DNA of 64,000 nucleotides from contig JAUNSK010000014.1 of the NCBI GenBank assembly GCA_030539275.1, positions 22,562 through 86,561 on the forward strand. Reading direction: 5' to 3'. The notes under the pieces were generated by a model that saw only the letters and a program-made list of their open reading frames with translations, made no database searches and had not been told where the DNA came from. Source of the DNA: Oscillospiraceae bacterium (GTDB lineage Bacteria; Bacillota; Clostridia; Oscillospirales; Ruminococcaceae). Shown here one piece after another: positions 52,855 to 61,245 of this stretch (position 1 is the first letter of the stretch; each line of letters begins with the position of its first letter). Both the position numbers and the translations under genes were made by a program.

Positions 52855-52933
52855 TGATAGATCTATAAAGCAGATCCGGACTTGAATTTACTGACATATT
52901 AATAATAATTTTTTAAGCGGAGGACCAATACAG

Positions 52934-53353
52934 ATGAAAATAAAAACATACTCCTTTCTTCCGGATGAAGCAGTAACCATCAGGACTGCAGTGTTCATGG
53001 AGGAGCAGGGCTTTCAAAATGAATTTGATGAAACAGATAACCATGCATTTCATCTTGTAGCATACAGTGAAAATGATGAGCCTGTTGCTGTGTGCAGGAT
53101 CTATGAATCTGAAAAAGGAGCATTTGTCTTCGGGCGCCTGGCAGTAGTCAAAGAGTTCCGGGGCAAAAAAGTCGGTTCGAGATTAATAACGCAAGCCGAA
53201 AGAGTTGTTTCTGATAATGGCGGTAAATCTCTTATCCTTCATGCTCAGTGCAGAGCAAAAGGCTTTTACAGTAAACTTGGATACTGTACTGTCGGCGAAC
53301 AGGACGAGGATGAAGGATGTCCGCATATATGGATGAAGAAAACTTTAATATAA
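52934..53353 (+). CDS. GNAT-family N-acetyltransferase (ElaA-like)
   Basis: A 139-residue acetyltransferase. FMEEQGFQNEFDETDNHAFH is the ElaA-type start, the acetyl-CoA loop is LAVVKEFRGKKVGSRLI, and the end is KGFYSKLGYCTVGEQDEDEG followed by PHIWMKK. GCGGAGGA precedes the ATG. It follows the small gene by 79 bases and is ended by a terminator. The substrate is unknown. Confidence 0.9.
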   Translation: MKIKTYSFLPDEAVTIRTAVFMEEQGFQNEFDETDNHAFHLVAYSENDEPVAVCRIYESEKGAFVFGRLAVVKEFRGKKVGSRLITQAERVVSDNGGKSLILHAQCRAKGFYSKLGYCTVGEQDEDEGCPHIWMKKTLI

Positions 53354-53362
53354 AATACATGC

Positions 53363-53409
53363 AAAATAAATGGTGTTGTGCAGGCATATGCGCAACACCA
53401 TTTATTTTT
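53363..53409. terminator. rho-independent terminator
   Basis: AAAATAAATGGTGTTGTGC pairs with GCGCAACACCATTTATTTTT (one mismatch) around GGCATAT. Confidence 0.9.
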
Positions 53410-53516
53410 GCTTTATTCATAAAGATATATCTTAAATTCCTTATCATCTCATTTCTTACATTTTTTACATAGGGTAGAATTATGCAACAAAAATACTGTA
53501 AAAATTTAAATTATTG

Positions 53517-53545
53517 TATACATTTGTATATTTTTTTGGTATAAT
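53517..53545 (+). promoter_or_regulatory. promoter of the agrB operon
   Basis: TATACA (53517-53522) and TATAAT (53540-53545), 17 bases apart. A TGCAAC at 53483-53488 resembles half of the repeats seen before agrD, but there is no second one at the right distance. Confidence 0.6.
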
Positions 53546-53576
53546 ATTATAGATAATTTATCCGGAGGTGAAAATT

Positions 53577-54155
53577 TTGAAAAAATTTCTTGACCGATTA
53601 CTTGAATCTATGAGCGAATATGGTATTGTCAACGATGAAGATAGTTATGATATTGTCAGGTATGGAGCAGAGATGTTTATTATGAAAATAATTTTTTTAC
53701 TCGCTACAATACTTGTGGGTATCATTACTCACAGCCTGATGGAAATAACAATTTTCATGATCGTCTTTCAGCCGCTGCGAACGTATGGCGGCGGTTACCA
53801 TTCCAAAACTAAGATGAGGTGCTTTATATCTTCTGTGCTGTTGATGTTTCTGGTTGTATTTTCAGGCAAGGTGATGCCAGAAAAAATATTACCGGTTCTA
53901 TCGGTGGCATCCGTACTGATAGGTGGGACTGTTATTTTTTTTCTCGCTCCTATAGGAACCCCAAACAAACCCCTTGATGAAGTAGAAAAGATCGTCTACA
54001 GAAAAAGAACAAGGTTGATCTTAACTGCAATTATTGCAGCCGGTATAATCATACTTGCATTACACAGATATAACTGGCTTTTTATGATTGCCCTGGGATT
54101 ACTGGCAGTAAGTCTGCTGTTGATATTAGGTAAGTTTATTTGTGAAGATGAATAA
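53577..54155 (+). CDS. agrB: AgrB-type accessory gene regulator protease/transporter
   Basis: A 192-residue membrane protein that should cleave the C-terminal part of the AgrD propeptide and help form and export the cyclic peptide. The AgrB catalytic motif is unambiguous: RTYGGGYHSKTKMRC, with His75 and Cys82 (H-x6-C, the same spacing as S. aureus His77/Cys84). About six helices follow the family plan. The start is TTG at 53577 with GGAGGTG 6 bases upstream; a GTG at 53568 lies inside that site. It is followed 29 bases later by a LytTR regulator with no histidine kinase between. Its AgrD partner is the separate gene at 55215. Confidence 0.93.
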   Translation: MKKFLDRLLESMSEYGIVNDEDSYDIVRYGAEMFIMKIIFLLATILVGIITHSLMEITIFMIVFQPLRTYGGGYHSKTKMRCFISSVLLMFLVVFSGKVMPEKILPVLSVASVLIGGTVIFFLAPIGTPNKPLDEVEKIVYRKRTRLILTAIIAAGIIILALHRYNWLFMIALGLLAVSLLLILGKFICEDE

Positions 54156-54184
54156 CTAAAGTGAACAGGGATGTGGATAGTGAT

Positions 54185-54895
54185 ATGATACGAATTGCAA
54201 TTTGTGACTATGAAAGAGAGACTGTTAAGAAAATTGAAAATACAGTTCATGATTATCAGTATAAATTACGGTCTCAGTTTGAAATACATACTTTTCTTGA
54301 CAGCAGGGATCTGATCAGTTGTCATTGTAAATTTGACTTAATATTTCTTGACATAGAAATGCCCGATATAGACGGGATCAAAGCGGCAAAGAAAATAAGG
54401 GAAAAGGACAAGAAGGTAAAACTAGTGTATGCAGCTGACCATTCAGAGTATGCTGTAAATGCATTTACAGTTCATCCGTTTGATTTTGCTGTAAAGCCCC
54501 TTGATCCACCAAAAATCAGGGCAATTCTTGATGAATACATAAAATATACAGTACAGCAGGATGAAGAGAAAAAAGTAACACTGAAAACCTCAGGCGGTAC
54601 TATAGTTTTTAGTTTAGGCGACATAATTGCGTTTGAGTATATTGATAACAGACGTATTTTAGTGCATACGACAAGTAAAAGTGAAGAGATACGAGGCAGC
54701 ATATCTGAAATACTTCAGACTATTAATTGCGAATATTTCGTCTCACCGCACAGAAGTTTCATTGTTAATCTACGGGAAGTTAATAAAATAGACGATTATA
54801 TAATCTATATGAGCAATGGCCTGCAGATACCGGCAGCTCAGAAGCGACTGAAAGAATTTCAGAACATGCTGAACTCATATATTTCAGATAATTAA
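54185..54895 (+). CDS. LytTR-family response regulator (AgrA-like)
   Basis: A 236-residue regulator. The receiver domain has acidic Asp residues near ICDYE, the phosphorylatable Asp56 (LIFLDIEMPDIDG) and Lys in DFAVKPLD; the Thr usually found in strand 4 is Ala (VYAADHSEYA). Residues about 137-236 are the LytTR DNA-binding domain (DIIAFEYIDNRRILVHTTSK, CEYFVSPHRSFIVNLREVNK). It likely activates the agrD promoter through the two direct repeats at 55104. I chose the ATG at 54185, which gives the normal MIRIAICD start; a GTG at 54161 is also in frame. No cognate kinase is near it. Confidence 0.9.
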   Translation: MIRIAICDYERETVKKIENTVHDYQYKLRSQFEIHTFLDSRDLISCHCKFDLIFLDIEMPDIDGIKAAKKIREKDKKVKLVYAADHSEYAVNAFTVHPFDFAVKPLDPPKIRAILDEYIKYTVQQDEEKKVTLKTSGGTIVFSLGDIIAFEYIDNRRILVHTTSKSEEIRGSISEILQTINCEYFVSPHRSFIVNLREVNKIDDYIIYMSNGLQIPAAQKRLKEFQNMLNSYISDN

Positions 54896-55214
54896 GATGC
54901 TTACCAGTTCATAACATCATCAGGCGGCATATATTTAAATGTTTTAACGCAATTATTACAGTTACTGCATAACTAGTATTTGTTTATATATTTTGCATAT
55001 TTAAGTATACTTCAACATATTTATCTATTTATTTCACAATAATTTTTCTCAATTTTTTGAAATAATATAAAATAATCTATTTAATTAATAAAAATTCACG
55101 GCATTTAATGCAAAAAGCTGTTGTTTAGTGCAAACCCATTGACTTTTGATCCATAACGCAATATTATGGGATTGTTGGAAAAACCAATTATACAAAATAT
55201 GAGGAGGACTAATT
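54896..55214. other. long regulatory region before agrD
   Basis: From 54900 to 55100 there is AT-rich sequence with no gene. The LytTR boxes, the promoter and a ribosome binding site (GAGGAGGA at 55201) then follow. Confidence 0.65.
55104..55167 (+). promoter_or_regulatory. agrD promoter with paired LytTR-type boxes
   Basis: TTTAATGCAAA (55104-55114) and TTTAGTGCAAA (55124-55134) are direct repeats 20 bases apart, two helical turns. The second ends 4 bases before the -35 box TTGACT (55139-55144); TATTAT (55162-55167) is the -10, with a 17-base spacer. LytTR regulators bind such paired repeats next to the -35 and activate transcription. The LytTR protein encoded upstream is the natural candidate. 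Confidence 0.8.
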
Positions 55215-55364
55215 ATGAAAAAGTCAACAATCAAATCAAACGCATTAAAGGCAATGGCAGCTGTATCTGCAAAGTCAGCTGAAAAGAATTCAAACTCAGC
55301 TTGCTTCTGGTTCCTTGGTCAGCCTAAACAGCCAAAGGCAGTTAAGAAACTGAGAAAATTCTAA
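55215..55364 (+). CDS. agrD: AgrD-type cyclic lactone autoinducer propeptide
   Basis: A 49-residue propeptide, too short for routine gene calling. It has an amphipathic basic N-terminal leader (residues 1-28, rich in Lys, Ala and Ser), the core NSACFWFLGQPKQPK with Cys30 in the AgrD position, and a C-terminal recognition tail. By analogy, a thiolactone between Cys30 and Leu34 (ring CFWFL) is likely, after AgrB cuts before GQPKQP. The GxPxxP-like tail matches AgrD, but the tail is very basic (KKLRKF), where S. aureus AgrD is acidic. GAGGAGG precedes the ATG. A strong terminator follows at 55503. Confidence 0.85.
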   Translation: MKKSTIKSNALKAMAAVSAKSAEKNSNSACFWFLGQPKQPKAVKKLRKF

Positions 55365-55502
55365 TAGGAATACGAGTAAGGAAAATTCATATTTTTCTGA
55401 AAAATGACTTGCAGGGGTTGAATGCATCAGCAATGATTTGATCAAAGCTTCTTTCAATTTCGATGCTTACGTCACACAAACGATTACATATTTCTATGAA
55501 TT

Positions 55503-55563
55503 AATAATCCCCTTATAGTTGACACCTGATAAAAAGTTTCAGGACAACAATAAGGGGATTATT
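55503..55563. terminator. large bidirectional terminator after agrD
   Basis: AATAATCCCCTTAT and its exact reverse complement (14 bp) form the base of a long hairpin, with a second stem of GTTG..ACCTGA and TTTCAGG..CAAC inside. It separates agrD from the convergent regulator gene. Confidence 0.9.
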
Positions 55564-55607
55564 CTATACCAGTGAAAATTGGATTCGTCAGGATATTTAT
55601 ATAGCAT

Positions 55608-57782
55608 TTATGTTTTCATCAGATCTCTGTAATGCTTCGCCGTGATCCCTACACTTGCAGTGAACTGTCTCTGAAAATACTTGTGATCGAGAAAACCGCA
55701 TTTTTCTGCAGTATCAGTAAGGCTCATCGATGTGACCGCAAGATAGTATTTTGCTTTTGAAATACGTGCATTTATACAGTCCTGATGAAAACTGATACCA
55801 AAACATTTTTTATACATAACTCTCATGCTGTTCAGATTTCCGGTATACAGTTTCATAAGACCATCCCCGAATGTAAGTTCCGGACAGGTATAGATACTGT
55901 TGCGAAGTGTAAGCATTTCATTATAATGAGGCATAGAATAATTAATTTCCAAATGATGCTTGTACGACTTTGCTCTGTTAAGGCATGTATCAAATAAAGA
56001 TTCAAAGTCAAGGTCTGAGCACAATTCACCTGTACAGAAAACAGAATTTATGCCGAATAGGTCCATATATTCTTTATGCTGGATCATTATTGAAATAAGT
56101 GTACTGCACAACAGCTCAATGCCGGCATTGCTCTGTACAATGCATACAAAAGTATGATCGCCCATATATCCGCAGATATCATTGCACCCGCAGAATTCCT
56201 GTACTGCTTTTGATGCACTTATCAGTGCCTTTACCTTCTGATCGACCTCGCTGGTAAATGATGATGTAACATTTATACAGACACGAAGTATGATAAAGCA
56301 AAGAGCTTTACTGTCATTAACGACTACATTTTTATAAGCATGACGTATCCCGTTTCTGTTTAACATGCCTGTAAGTGTATCTCTGGAATTTGAAAGGTCC
56401 TGACAGCTTAACAGATACTTGATATCATTTTTCATTCTAAGAAACTCAAGGCATGTAGATACTGATTTTGTCCATGTCCTGAAAGCTTCATCATAGCTGT
56501 CAGGTTTGTTATATCTGAGGACCAGATGTCCGAAAAGCCTTGTACCGAAAAAAACAGGTGTAAAGTAATATACTGCAGGATGTTCTTCTCTGTGGAATAT
56601 GGCTGCAAAATCATATTTGTGTGCTTCAAAAGAACAGCTATCTGGCAATGGAATAATGTTTCTGCACGAAATGAGAGAAGATGCAGGATTGATATCATAC
56701 CAGTCTATATACAGACACAGGTATACAGACTGGACATTTCTGATCATCCACTGAAATTCACCCATGATAGCAGCAAATTCATCAGGATTTTTCGCAGCAG
56801 TTAGTTTCTGCTCCATTGTGCTGAACACAACATAACGTTCATAGTCCTTCATATCAAGTTCATTCTCAAGCTGATCATATGTGACCCCCGCATCAGCATG
56901 ACAGTGACAGCTCTCGCCGCAGATAAGCTCCCCGGGAGGAGAATTGATATCCGGCAACTGGGTATTGTTAAGCAGGCTATTGATCAGCATTACTGCTTTT
57001 TTACCCAATGATCTGCGGTTTCGCCTGTAAACGGTAAGAAGAGGAGAGAAGAATATACGGCGTTCAGATAATTCATATGCCACAACAGCAACATCATCAG
57101 GAACTTTTATATTACTATGTTTGAATGTTCTGAGCATTCCAAACGCCATGCGGTCATTTGCACAGACGATCGCTTCCGGCAATTCCAGTTCTCCGCTTAT
57201 ATATCGATTCGCAAGATTTTCTCCGGAAGTCAGCCAGAAATCACCGTAGAAATAATTATTATCTTCCGGAAAAAGTCCATGCCTGATCAGAGATTTTCTG
57301 TAGCCTTCCAGACGATTTTCTGATATCTGATTTTTCTTCGGTCCGGTAAGAATATCGATCTTAGAAAATTTATGTACTTCAATCAGATGATTAGTCAATA
57401 ACTCGAGATCATAACAATCATTTGTATTTATACAGAAAAAAGCCGGGTTGCTGAAATCCGGAAGCTGTTCACCAACGAGTATCACAGGAGTATTCTTCTT
57501 CATGATCAGTTTAGAAATATACTTTATCAGCGAGTGGCTTACAAATGCCTCTGAATCCAGTATTACTGCAGCGATCTGATCCGAGAGTATCAGATCAAAT
57601 ATCCTTTGTTCGCATATGAGATTCTCATTTTCCTGACTCATATTATATATGTTTGAAAACACAGCAGTATCATATCCAAATGCCTTTGCCTGCTCAATAA
57701 TACCAAGCATCAATTCCTTTTGAGCAGACTGACTGGCAACAGCAGTTATAACAGCAACAATTGGTCGTCCTGAGTTGTCCAT
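55608..57782 (-). CDS. sugar-sensing AraC-type regulator (PBP1-like + degenerate GGDEF + AraC HTH)
   Basis: A 724-residue cytoplasmic regulator. Residues 1-285 are a LacI/PBP1-like binding domain (AVITAVASQSAQKELMLGII, VEVHKFSKIDILTGPKK-like centre, AIVCANDRMAFGMLR), then a GAF-like linker, a degenerate GGDEF domain (LTGMLNRNGI; the signature is reduced to MGDHT), and a C-terminal AraC DNA-binding domain (about 640-724, ARISKAKYYLAVTSMSLTDT, EKCGFLDHKYFQRQFTASVG). There is no N-terminal LacI helix-turn-helix. AAAGGAG precedes the ATG at 57782. It is divergent from the GH30 gene, which it probably controls in response to a xylan-derived sugar. It is 39% or so like the protein at 61246 by eye in the binding domain. 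Confidence 0.9.
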   Translation of the reverse strand: MDNSGRPIVAVITAVASQSAQKELMLGIIEQAKAFGYDTAVFSNIYNMSQENENLICEQRIFDLILSDQIAAVILDSEAFVSHSLIKYISKLIMKKNTPVILVGEQLPDFSNPAFFCINTNDCYDLELLTNHLIEVHKFSKIDILTGPKKNQISENRLEGYRKSLIRHGLFPEDNNYFYGDFWLTSGENLANRYISGELELPEAIVCANDRMAFGMLRTFKHSNIKVPDDVAVVAYELSERRIFFSPLLTVYRRNRRSLGKKAVMLINSLLNNTQLPDINSPPGELICGESCHCHADAGVTYDQLENELDMKDYERYVVFSTMEQKLTAAKNPDEFAAIMGEFQWMIRNVQSVYLCLYIDWYDINPASSLISCRNIIPLPDSCSFEAHKYDFAAIFHREEHPAVYYFTPVFFGTRLFGHLVLRYNKPDSYDEAFRTWTKSVSTCLEFLRMKNDIKYLLSCQDLSNSRDTLTGMLNRNGIRHAYKNVVVNDSKALCFIILRVCINVTSSFTSEVDQKVKALISASKAVQEFCGCNDICGYMGDHTFVCIVQSNAGIELLCSTLISIMIQHKEYMDLFGINSVFCTGELCSDLDFESLFDTCLNRAKSYKHHLEINYSMPHYNEMLTLRNSIYTCPELTFGDGLMKLYTGNLNSMRVMYKKCFGISFHQDCINARISKAKYYLAVTSMSLTDTAEKCGFLDHKYFQRQFTASVGITAKHYRDLMKT

Positions 57783-57907
57783 AATGAGATTCTCCTTTAT
57801 AAATTTATATATATAATTATAAACAATTATTGTATTAAAATCAATTATATTATTCAAAAATTGCTATACATTATATCACATTGTCCACCTTTATATCATT
57901 TTATGGG

Positions 57908-57936
57908 TTTACATAATATGAATTATATGCTATATT
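57908..57936 (+). promoter_or_regulatory. GH30 promoter
   Basis: TTTACA (57908-57913) and TATATT (57931-57936), 17 bases apart, 53 bases before the GH30 gene. The binding site of the divergent regulator was not resolved. Confidence 0.65.
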
Positions 57937-57989
57937 TTATACAATAAAAGTGTTATGATTTTAAATAACAAATTAGGAGGAATTCGTAT

Positions 57990-60023
57990 ATGAAAACGAT
58001 TAAGGCAGTCAAATCCCTCATTGCTGGTCTGACTGCGGGTGTTATGTTATGTTCAGCATCTGCTGCAATACCTGACTTAAATATGGAAGTTAAAGCAGCT
58101 AGTGTATGTTCAGTAAATACTGATAAGACATATCAGATGATCCGTGGCTTTGGCGGCATGAACCTTCCTGAATGGATCTCACAGGGTGACCTGACAGATG
58201 CACAGAGACAGAAAGCTTTTGGTAACGGAGCAGATGAACTTGGTCTTACAGTTCTGCGTATCTACGTCAGTGATGACAAAAATTCATGGAGTCGTGCTGT
58301 TCCGACGGCAAAATATGCACAAAAGATGGGTGCAACTGTCTTTGCAACACCGTGGAATCCGCCTTCAAGCATACGCCAGAATGGAACCGGTGGTGCAAGA
58401 GGAGGTAAATATCATCTTCCAAGCAATCAATATTCCGCTTATGTTCAGCATCTGAATGATTATTACAACTATATGAAAAACAATGGAGTAGATCTTTATT
58501 CGATCTCAATTCAGAACGAACCTGATTATTCAATGGACTGGACGGCATGGTCATCAGACGAAGCAACAACTTTCCTTGCCAATTACGGTGATCAGCTTCA
58601 GTTCCGTGTTATGTCTCCTGAGACATTCCAGTATACCAATAAGGATTATTACACAAAGATCCTGAACAATTCGAAAGCTTTCGCAAATACTGATGTATTC
58701 GGTACTCATTTCTATGGAACACTCAGATCACAGATGGATTTTGCGCAGCTTGAAGCATCAGGCAAAGAGATATGGATGACAGAAGTCTATGTTCCGAACT
58801 CTGATGCTGATTCTGCCAACAGATGGCCTGAAGCAGTTAAGGTTGGTGTAAATATACATAACGGTCTCGTTGTTGGTAATATGAGTGCATACACATGGTG
58901 GTATATCCGCAGAAGCTACGGTCTTATGACTGAAGACGGAAAGATATCAAAGCGCGGTTACTGCATGGCTCAGTATTCAAAGTATGTACGTCCCGGTGAT
59001 GTACGTATTGATGTCACAGAGCAGCCTGCAACTGACGTATATGTTTCAGCTTATAAGCACAGCGATAAACAGATCGAGATCGTTGCAGTAAATGCCAGCG
59101 ACACAGGCTATTCACAGCAGTTCTCTGTCGGCAACAGAACGATCACAGATATAGACAGATACAGAACCTCTTCTAACGAAAATATTGCTGCAACAAATGA
59201 TCTGGATCATGAAGCTTCTACATTCTGGGCACAGCTTCCTGCACAGAGCGTTTCAACTTTTGTTATTTCACTTGAAAGTGACGGCAAGGATGTTCCTTCC
59301 GGTCCTGATACTCCTAAGGCTGATGAGCCGGATGAAAACGGATATTACTTCCACGACACATTTGAAGGCGATGTATCATCATGGGAGGCAAGAGGTTCTT
59401 CTGAAATATTACTCAGCGGAAGATCACCATATAAGGATGCAGAAGCACTTCTCGTACAGAACCGTGAAAGCGCATGGAACGGTGCACAGAAAGCACTCAA
59501 CGGCCTTACCTTTGAAGCAGGCAAGGAATACAGCTTCAGCGCATGTGTTCAGAATCTGGATGGAGCTGATTCACAGAACTTCATGCTTTCACTTCAGTAC
59601 ACGCTGGACGGGGAGACCAAATATGATCACATTGCACAGGCAACTGCGATAAAGGGTCATTATGTACAGCTCGCAAATCCTTCCTATAAGATTCCTGCGG
59701 GTGCATCATCCCCTGTACTGTATATTGAAACTGAATCAGGAACTGACAATTTCTATATTGACGAGGTTATCGGGGCAGTAAAGGGTACTAAAATCGACGG
59801 TCCTTCAGCTGTAAATGTTACTTTAGGTGATATCAACAGTGACGGTTTTATAAATATTGCAGATCTTGTGCTTTGCAAGAACGTAATTCTCACAGCAGAA
59901 ACAGCAGATGCTGTAGCAAAAGTCGCTGCTGATGTAGATAAAAACGGACAAAATAATGCTGCAGATTTAGTACTGATGCAGAAATACCTTTTCGGTATCA
60001 TTGACACTTTCCCGGCAGCATAA
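57990..60023 (+). CDS. GH30 glucuronoxylanase with CBM22-like and dockerin modules
   Basis: A 677-residue secreted enzyme. Signal peptide about residues 1-37; GH30 catalytic domain about 40-430, with acid/base Glu177 (SIQNEPDYSMDW) and nucleophile Glu265 (IWMTEVYV). The segment WWYIRRSYGLM (303-313) matches the GH30_8 loop whose Arg and Tyr bind the glucuronic acid side chain of xylan. A CBM22-like domain follows (about 450-595), then a type I dockerin (607-670) with GDINSDGFINIADL and DVDKNGQNNAADL loops. It should cut glucuronoxylan and attach to a cohesin. AGGAGGAA precedes the ATG. Terminator at 60057. Confidence 0.94.
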   Translation: MKTIKAVKSLIAGLTAGVMLCSASAAIPDLNMEVKAASVCSVNTDKTYQMIRGFGGMNLPEWISQGDLTDAQRQKAFGNGADELGLTVLRIYVSDDKNSWSRAVPTAKYAQKMGATVFATPWNPPSSIRQNGTGGARGGKYHLPSNQYSAYVQHLNDYYNYMKNNGVDLYSISIQNEPDYSMDWTAWSSDEATTFLANYGDQLQFRVMSPETFQYTNKDYYTKILNNSKAFANTDVFGTHFYGTLRSQMDFAQLEASGKEIWMTEVYVPNSDADSANRWPEAVKVGVNIHNGLVVGNMSAYTWWYIRRSYGLMTEDGKISKRGYCMAQYSKYVRPGDVRIDVTEQPATDVYVSAYKHSDKQIEIVAVNASDTGYSQQFSVGNRTITDIDRYRTSSNENIAATNDLDHEASTFWAQLPAQSVSTFVISLESDGKDVPSGPDTPKADEPDENGYYFHDTFEGDVSSWEARGSSEILLSGRSPYKDAEALLVQNRESAWNGAQKALNGLTFEAGKEYSFSACVQNLDGADSQNFMLSLQYTLDGETKYDHIAQATAIKGHYVQLANPSYKIPAGASSPVLYIETESGTDNFYIDEVIGAVKGTKIDGPSAVNVTLGDINSDGFINIADLVLCKNVILTAETADAVAKVAADVDKNGQNNAADLVLMQKYLFGIIDTFPAA

Positions 60024-60056
60024 TAAATAGTGAATAATTAATAACTCACTTCTCAT

Positions 60057-60090
60057 AAATGCCCTGTCACTTTTTGTGACAGGGCATTTT
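60057..60090 (+). terminator. rho-independent terminator
   Basis: AAATGCCCTGTCAC and GTGACAGGGCATTT enclose TTTTT, then T-rich sequence. It is a strong end for the GH30 gene. Confidence 0.92.
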
Positions 60091-60280
60091 TAATAATTTT
60101 AAAATTATATATAATTCAGCATTAAAAAATTGACAGTTCAGGATTTTTAGTATATACTGAAACATATATTTATGGTATCCCGACACATAAACTTAAAGAA
60201 TAAACAGATCTGTAGAATGCCAGCGCTGAACACATAATTATCACAGTATAATAAAACATAAAGAAATGGAAGTGGAGTAC

Positions 60281-61141
60281 ATGATCAGAATCAAAAAGAT
60301 AGTAAACAGCATCATTTTATGCCTGTCTATGATGTTGTTTTCGAGTGGATGCAGTGCTGCTTTAAAGTCTGAGATGGTTTCTTATTCCAGAAAAAATTTT
60401 GGTGATGCAAACTGCATTTCATACTCCTATACCGAAGAAAAAAGCACAGCCGTAATGGAGGACAAACAGTACGGGTTTACATATACAGTTACTTCTTCTA
60501 TTGATGATTTTAATCTTGACGGAAGCTCGTTTTTCAAGTACGAGAACAAGTATTCTGATTTCTTTGACAAATATACAAGATATATCATGGGTACGCAGAT
60601 GTTTGGAGAAATGCTTGATGAATATAATGCGGAAGTTAAATTTGACAGCGCTAAGTGTGTTTTTCTGAAAATATCTGATACAGAAAATGCAGTCAGTGCA
60701 GCAGGTAAGCTGTCAGAAATAATTAAAGATACTGACACAAGAAAATATATTATCGGAGAAAATTTTGTTATATATATAAGCGACAAAAATGATAACCCGG
60801 CAGGAGAATACAGTCTGGATGATTCATGTTACAGCTCTCCTGAGGAAGCTGAAATAAACTGGATTCTTCAGTCAGCAGCATCTTCGATTTATAACCTGAA
60901 TGAATATGAAGGCAGTATGCCTGACGCTGATAAATTTGAATACATGTATTCGGAATATATGGACAGCTCTGATATTCCCGGGAGAACTGCAGAAGGCTAT
61001 TCGATGAGGATAGATGATACGCCGGAGAGCCTTGCACATACTCTGGTCGTGCATTTTAAGTATAAAAAAAGGGAATGGATAGTTGCTGACTGCCTCGGGG
61101 AAAGTTCATATCTTTATGTATATTGCCTTACTGACAAATAG
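60281..61141 (+). CDS. hypothetical lipoprotein
   Basis: A 286-residue extracytoplasmic lipoprotein. The signal peptide ends in the lipobox FSSGC. The body is acidic and mostly helical with some strands; I recognise no domain. I chose the ATG at 60281 because a GGAG lies 8 bases upstream and it begins the signal; an in-frame ATG at 60266 overlaps the site. It is between the GH30 gene and the second regulator, so it may serve in sugar capture or sensing, but this is inference. Confidence 0.75.
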   Translation: MIRIKKIVNSIILCLSMMLFSSGCSAALKSEMVSYSRKNFGDANCISYSYTEEKSTAVMEDKQYGFTYTVTSSIDDFNLDGSSFFKYENKYSDFFDKYTRYIMGTQMFGEMLDEYNAEVKFDSAKCVFLKISDTENAVSAAGKLSEIIKDTDTRKYIIGENFVIYISDKNDNPAGEYSLDDSCYSSPEEAEINWILQSAASSIYNLNEYEGSMPDADKFEYMYSEYMDSSDIPGRTAEGYSMRIDDTPESLAHTLVVHFKYKKREWIVADCLGESSYLYVYCLTDK

Positions 61142-61192
61142 AAGTATTGTGTGATCTGATATATTAAAAATTCTTTTGTTACTACAGATTAT

Positions 61193-61233
61193 AACCCCTT
61201 ACTGCCGGTATCAGCACCGGCAGCCAGGGGTTT
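61193..61233. terminator. bidirectional terminator
   Basis: AACCCCT..ACTGCCGGT and ACCGGCAG..AGGGGTTT around ATCAGC. It lies between the convergent lipoprotein and regulator genes. Confidence 0.9.
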
Positions 61234-61245
61234 ATTTGCAGGTAT

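Noticed and set aside
53483..53502. LytTR-type pair before agrB
   Set aside because: One TGCAAC-like box is present, but the only second candidate is 14 bases away rather than 20, so a regulated pair is not supported.
54156..54184. agrC histidine kinase or agrD between agrB and the LytTR gene
   Set aside because: Only 29 bases separate the two genes, too short for either.
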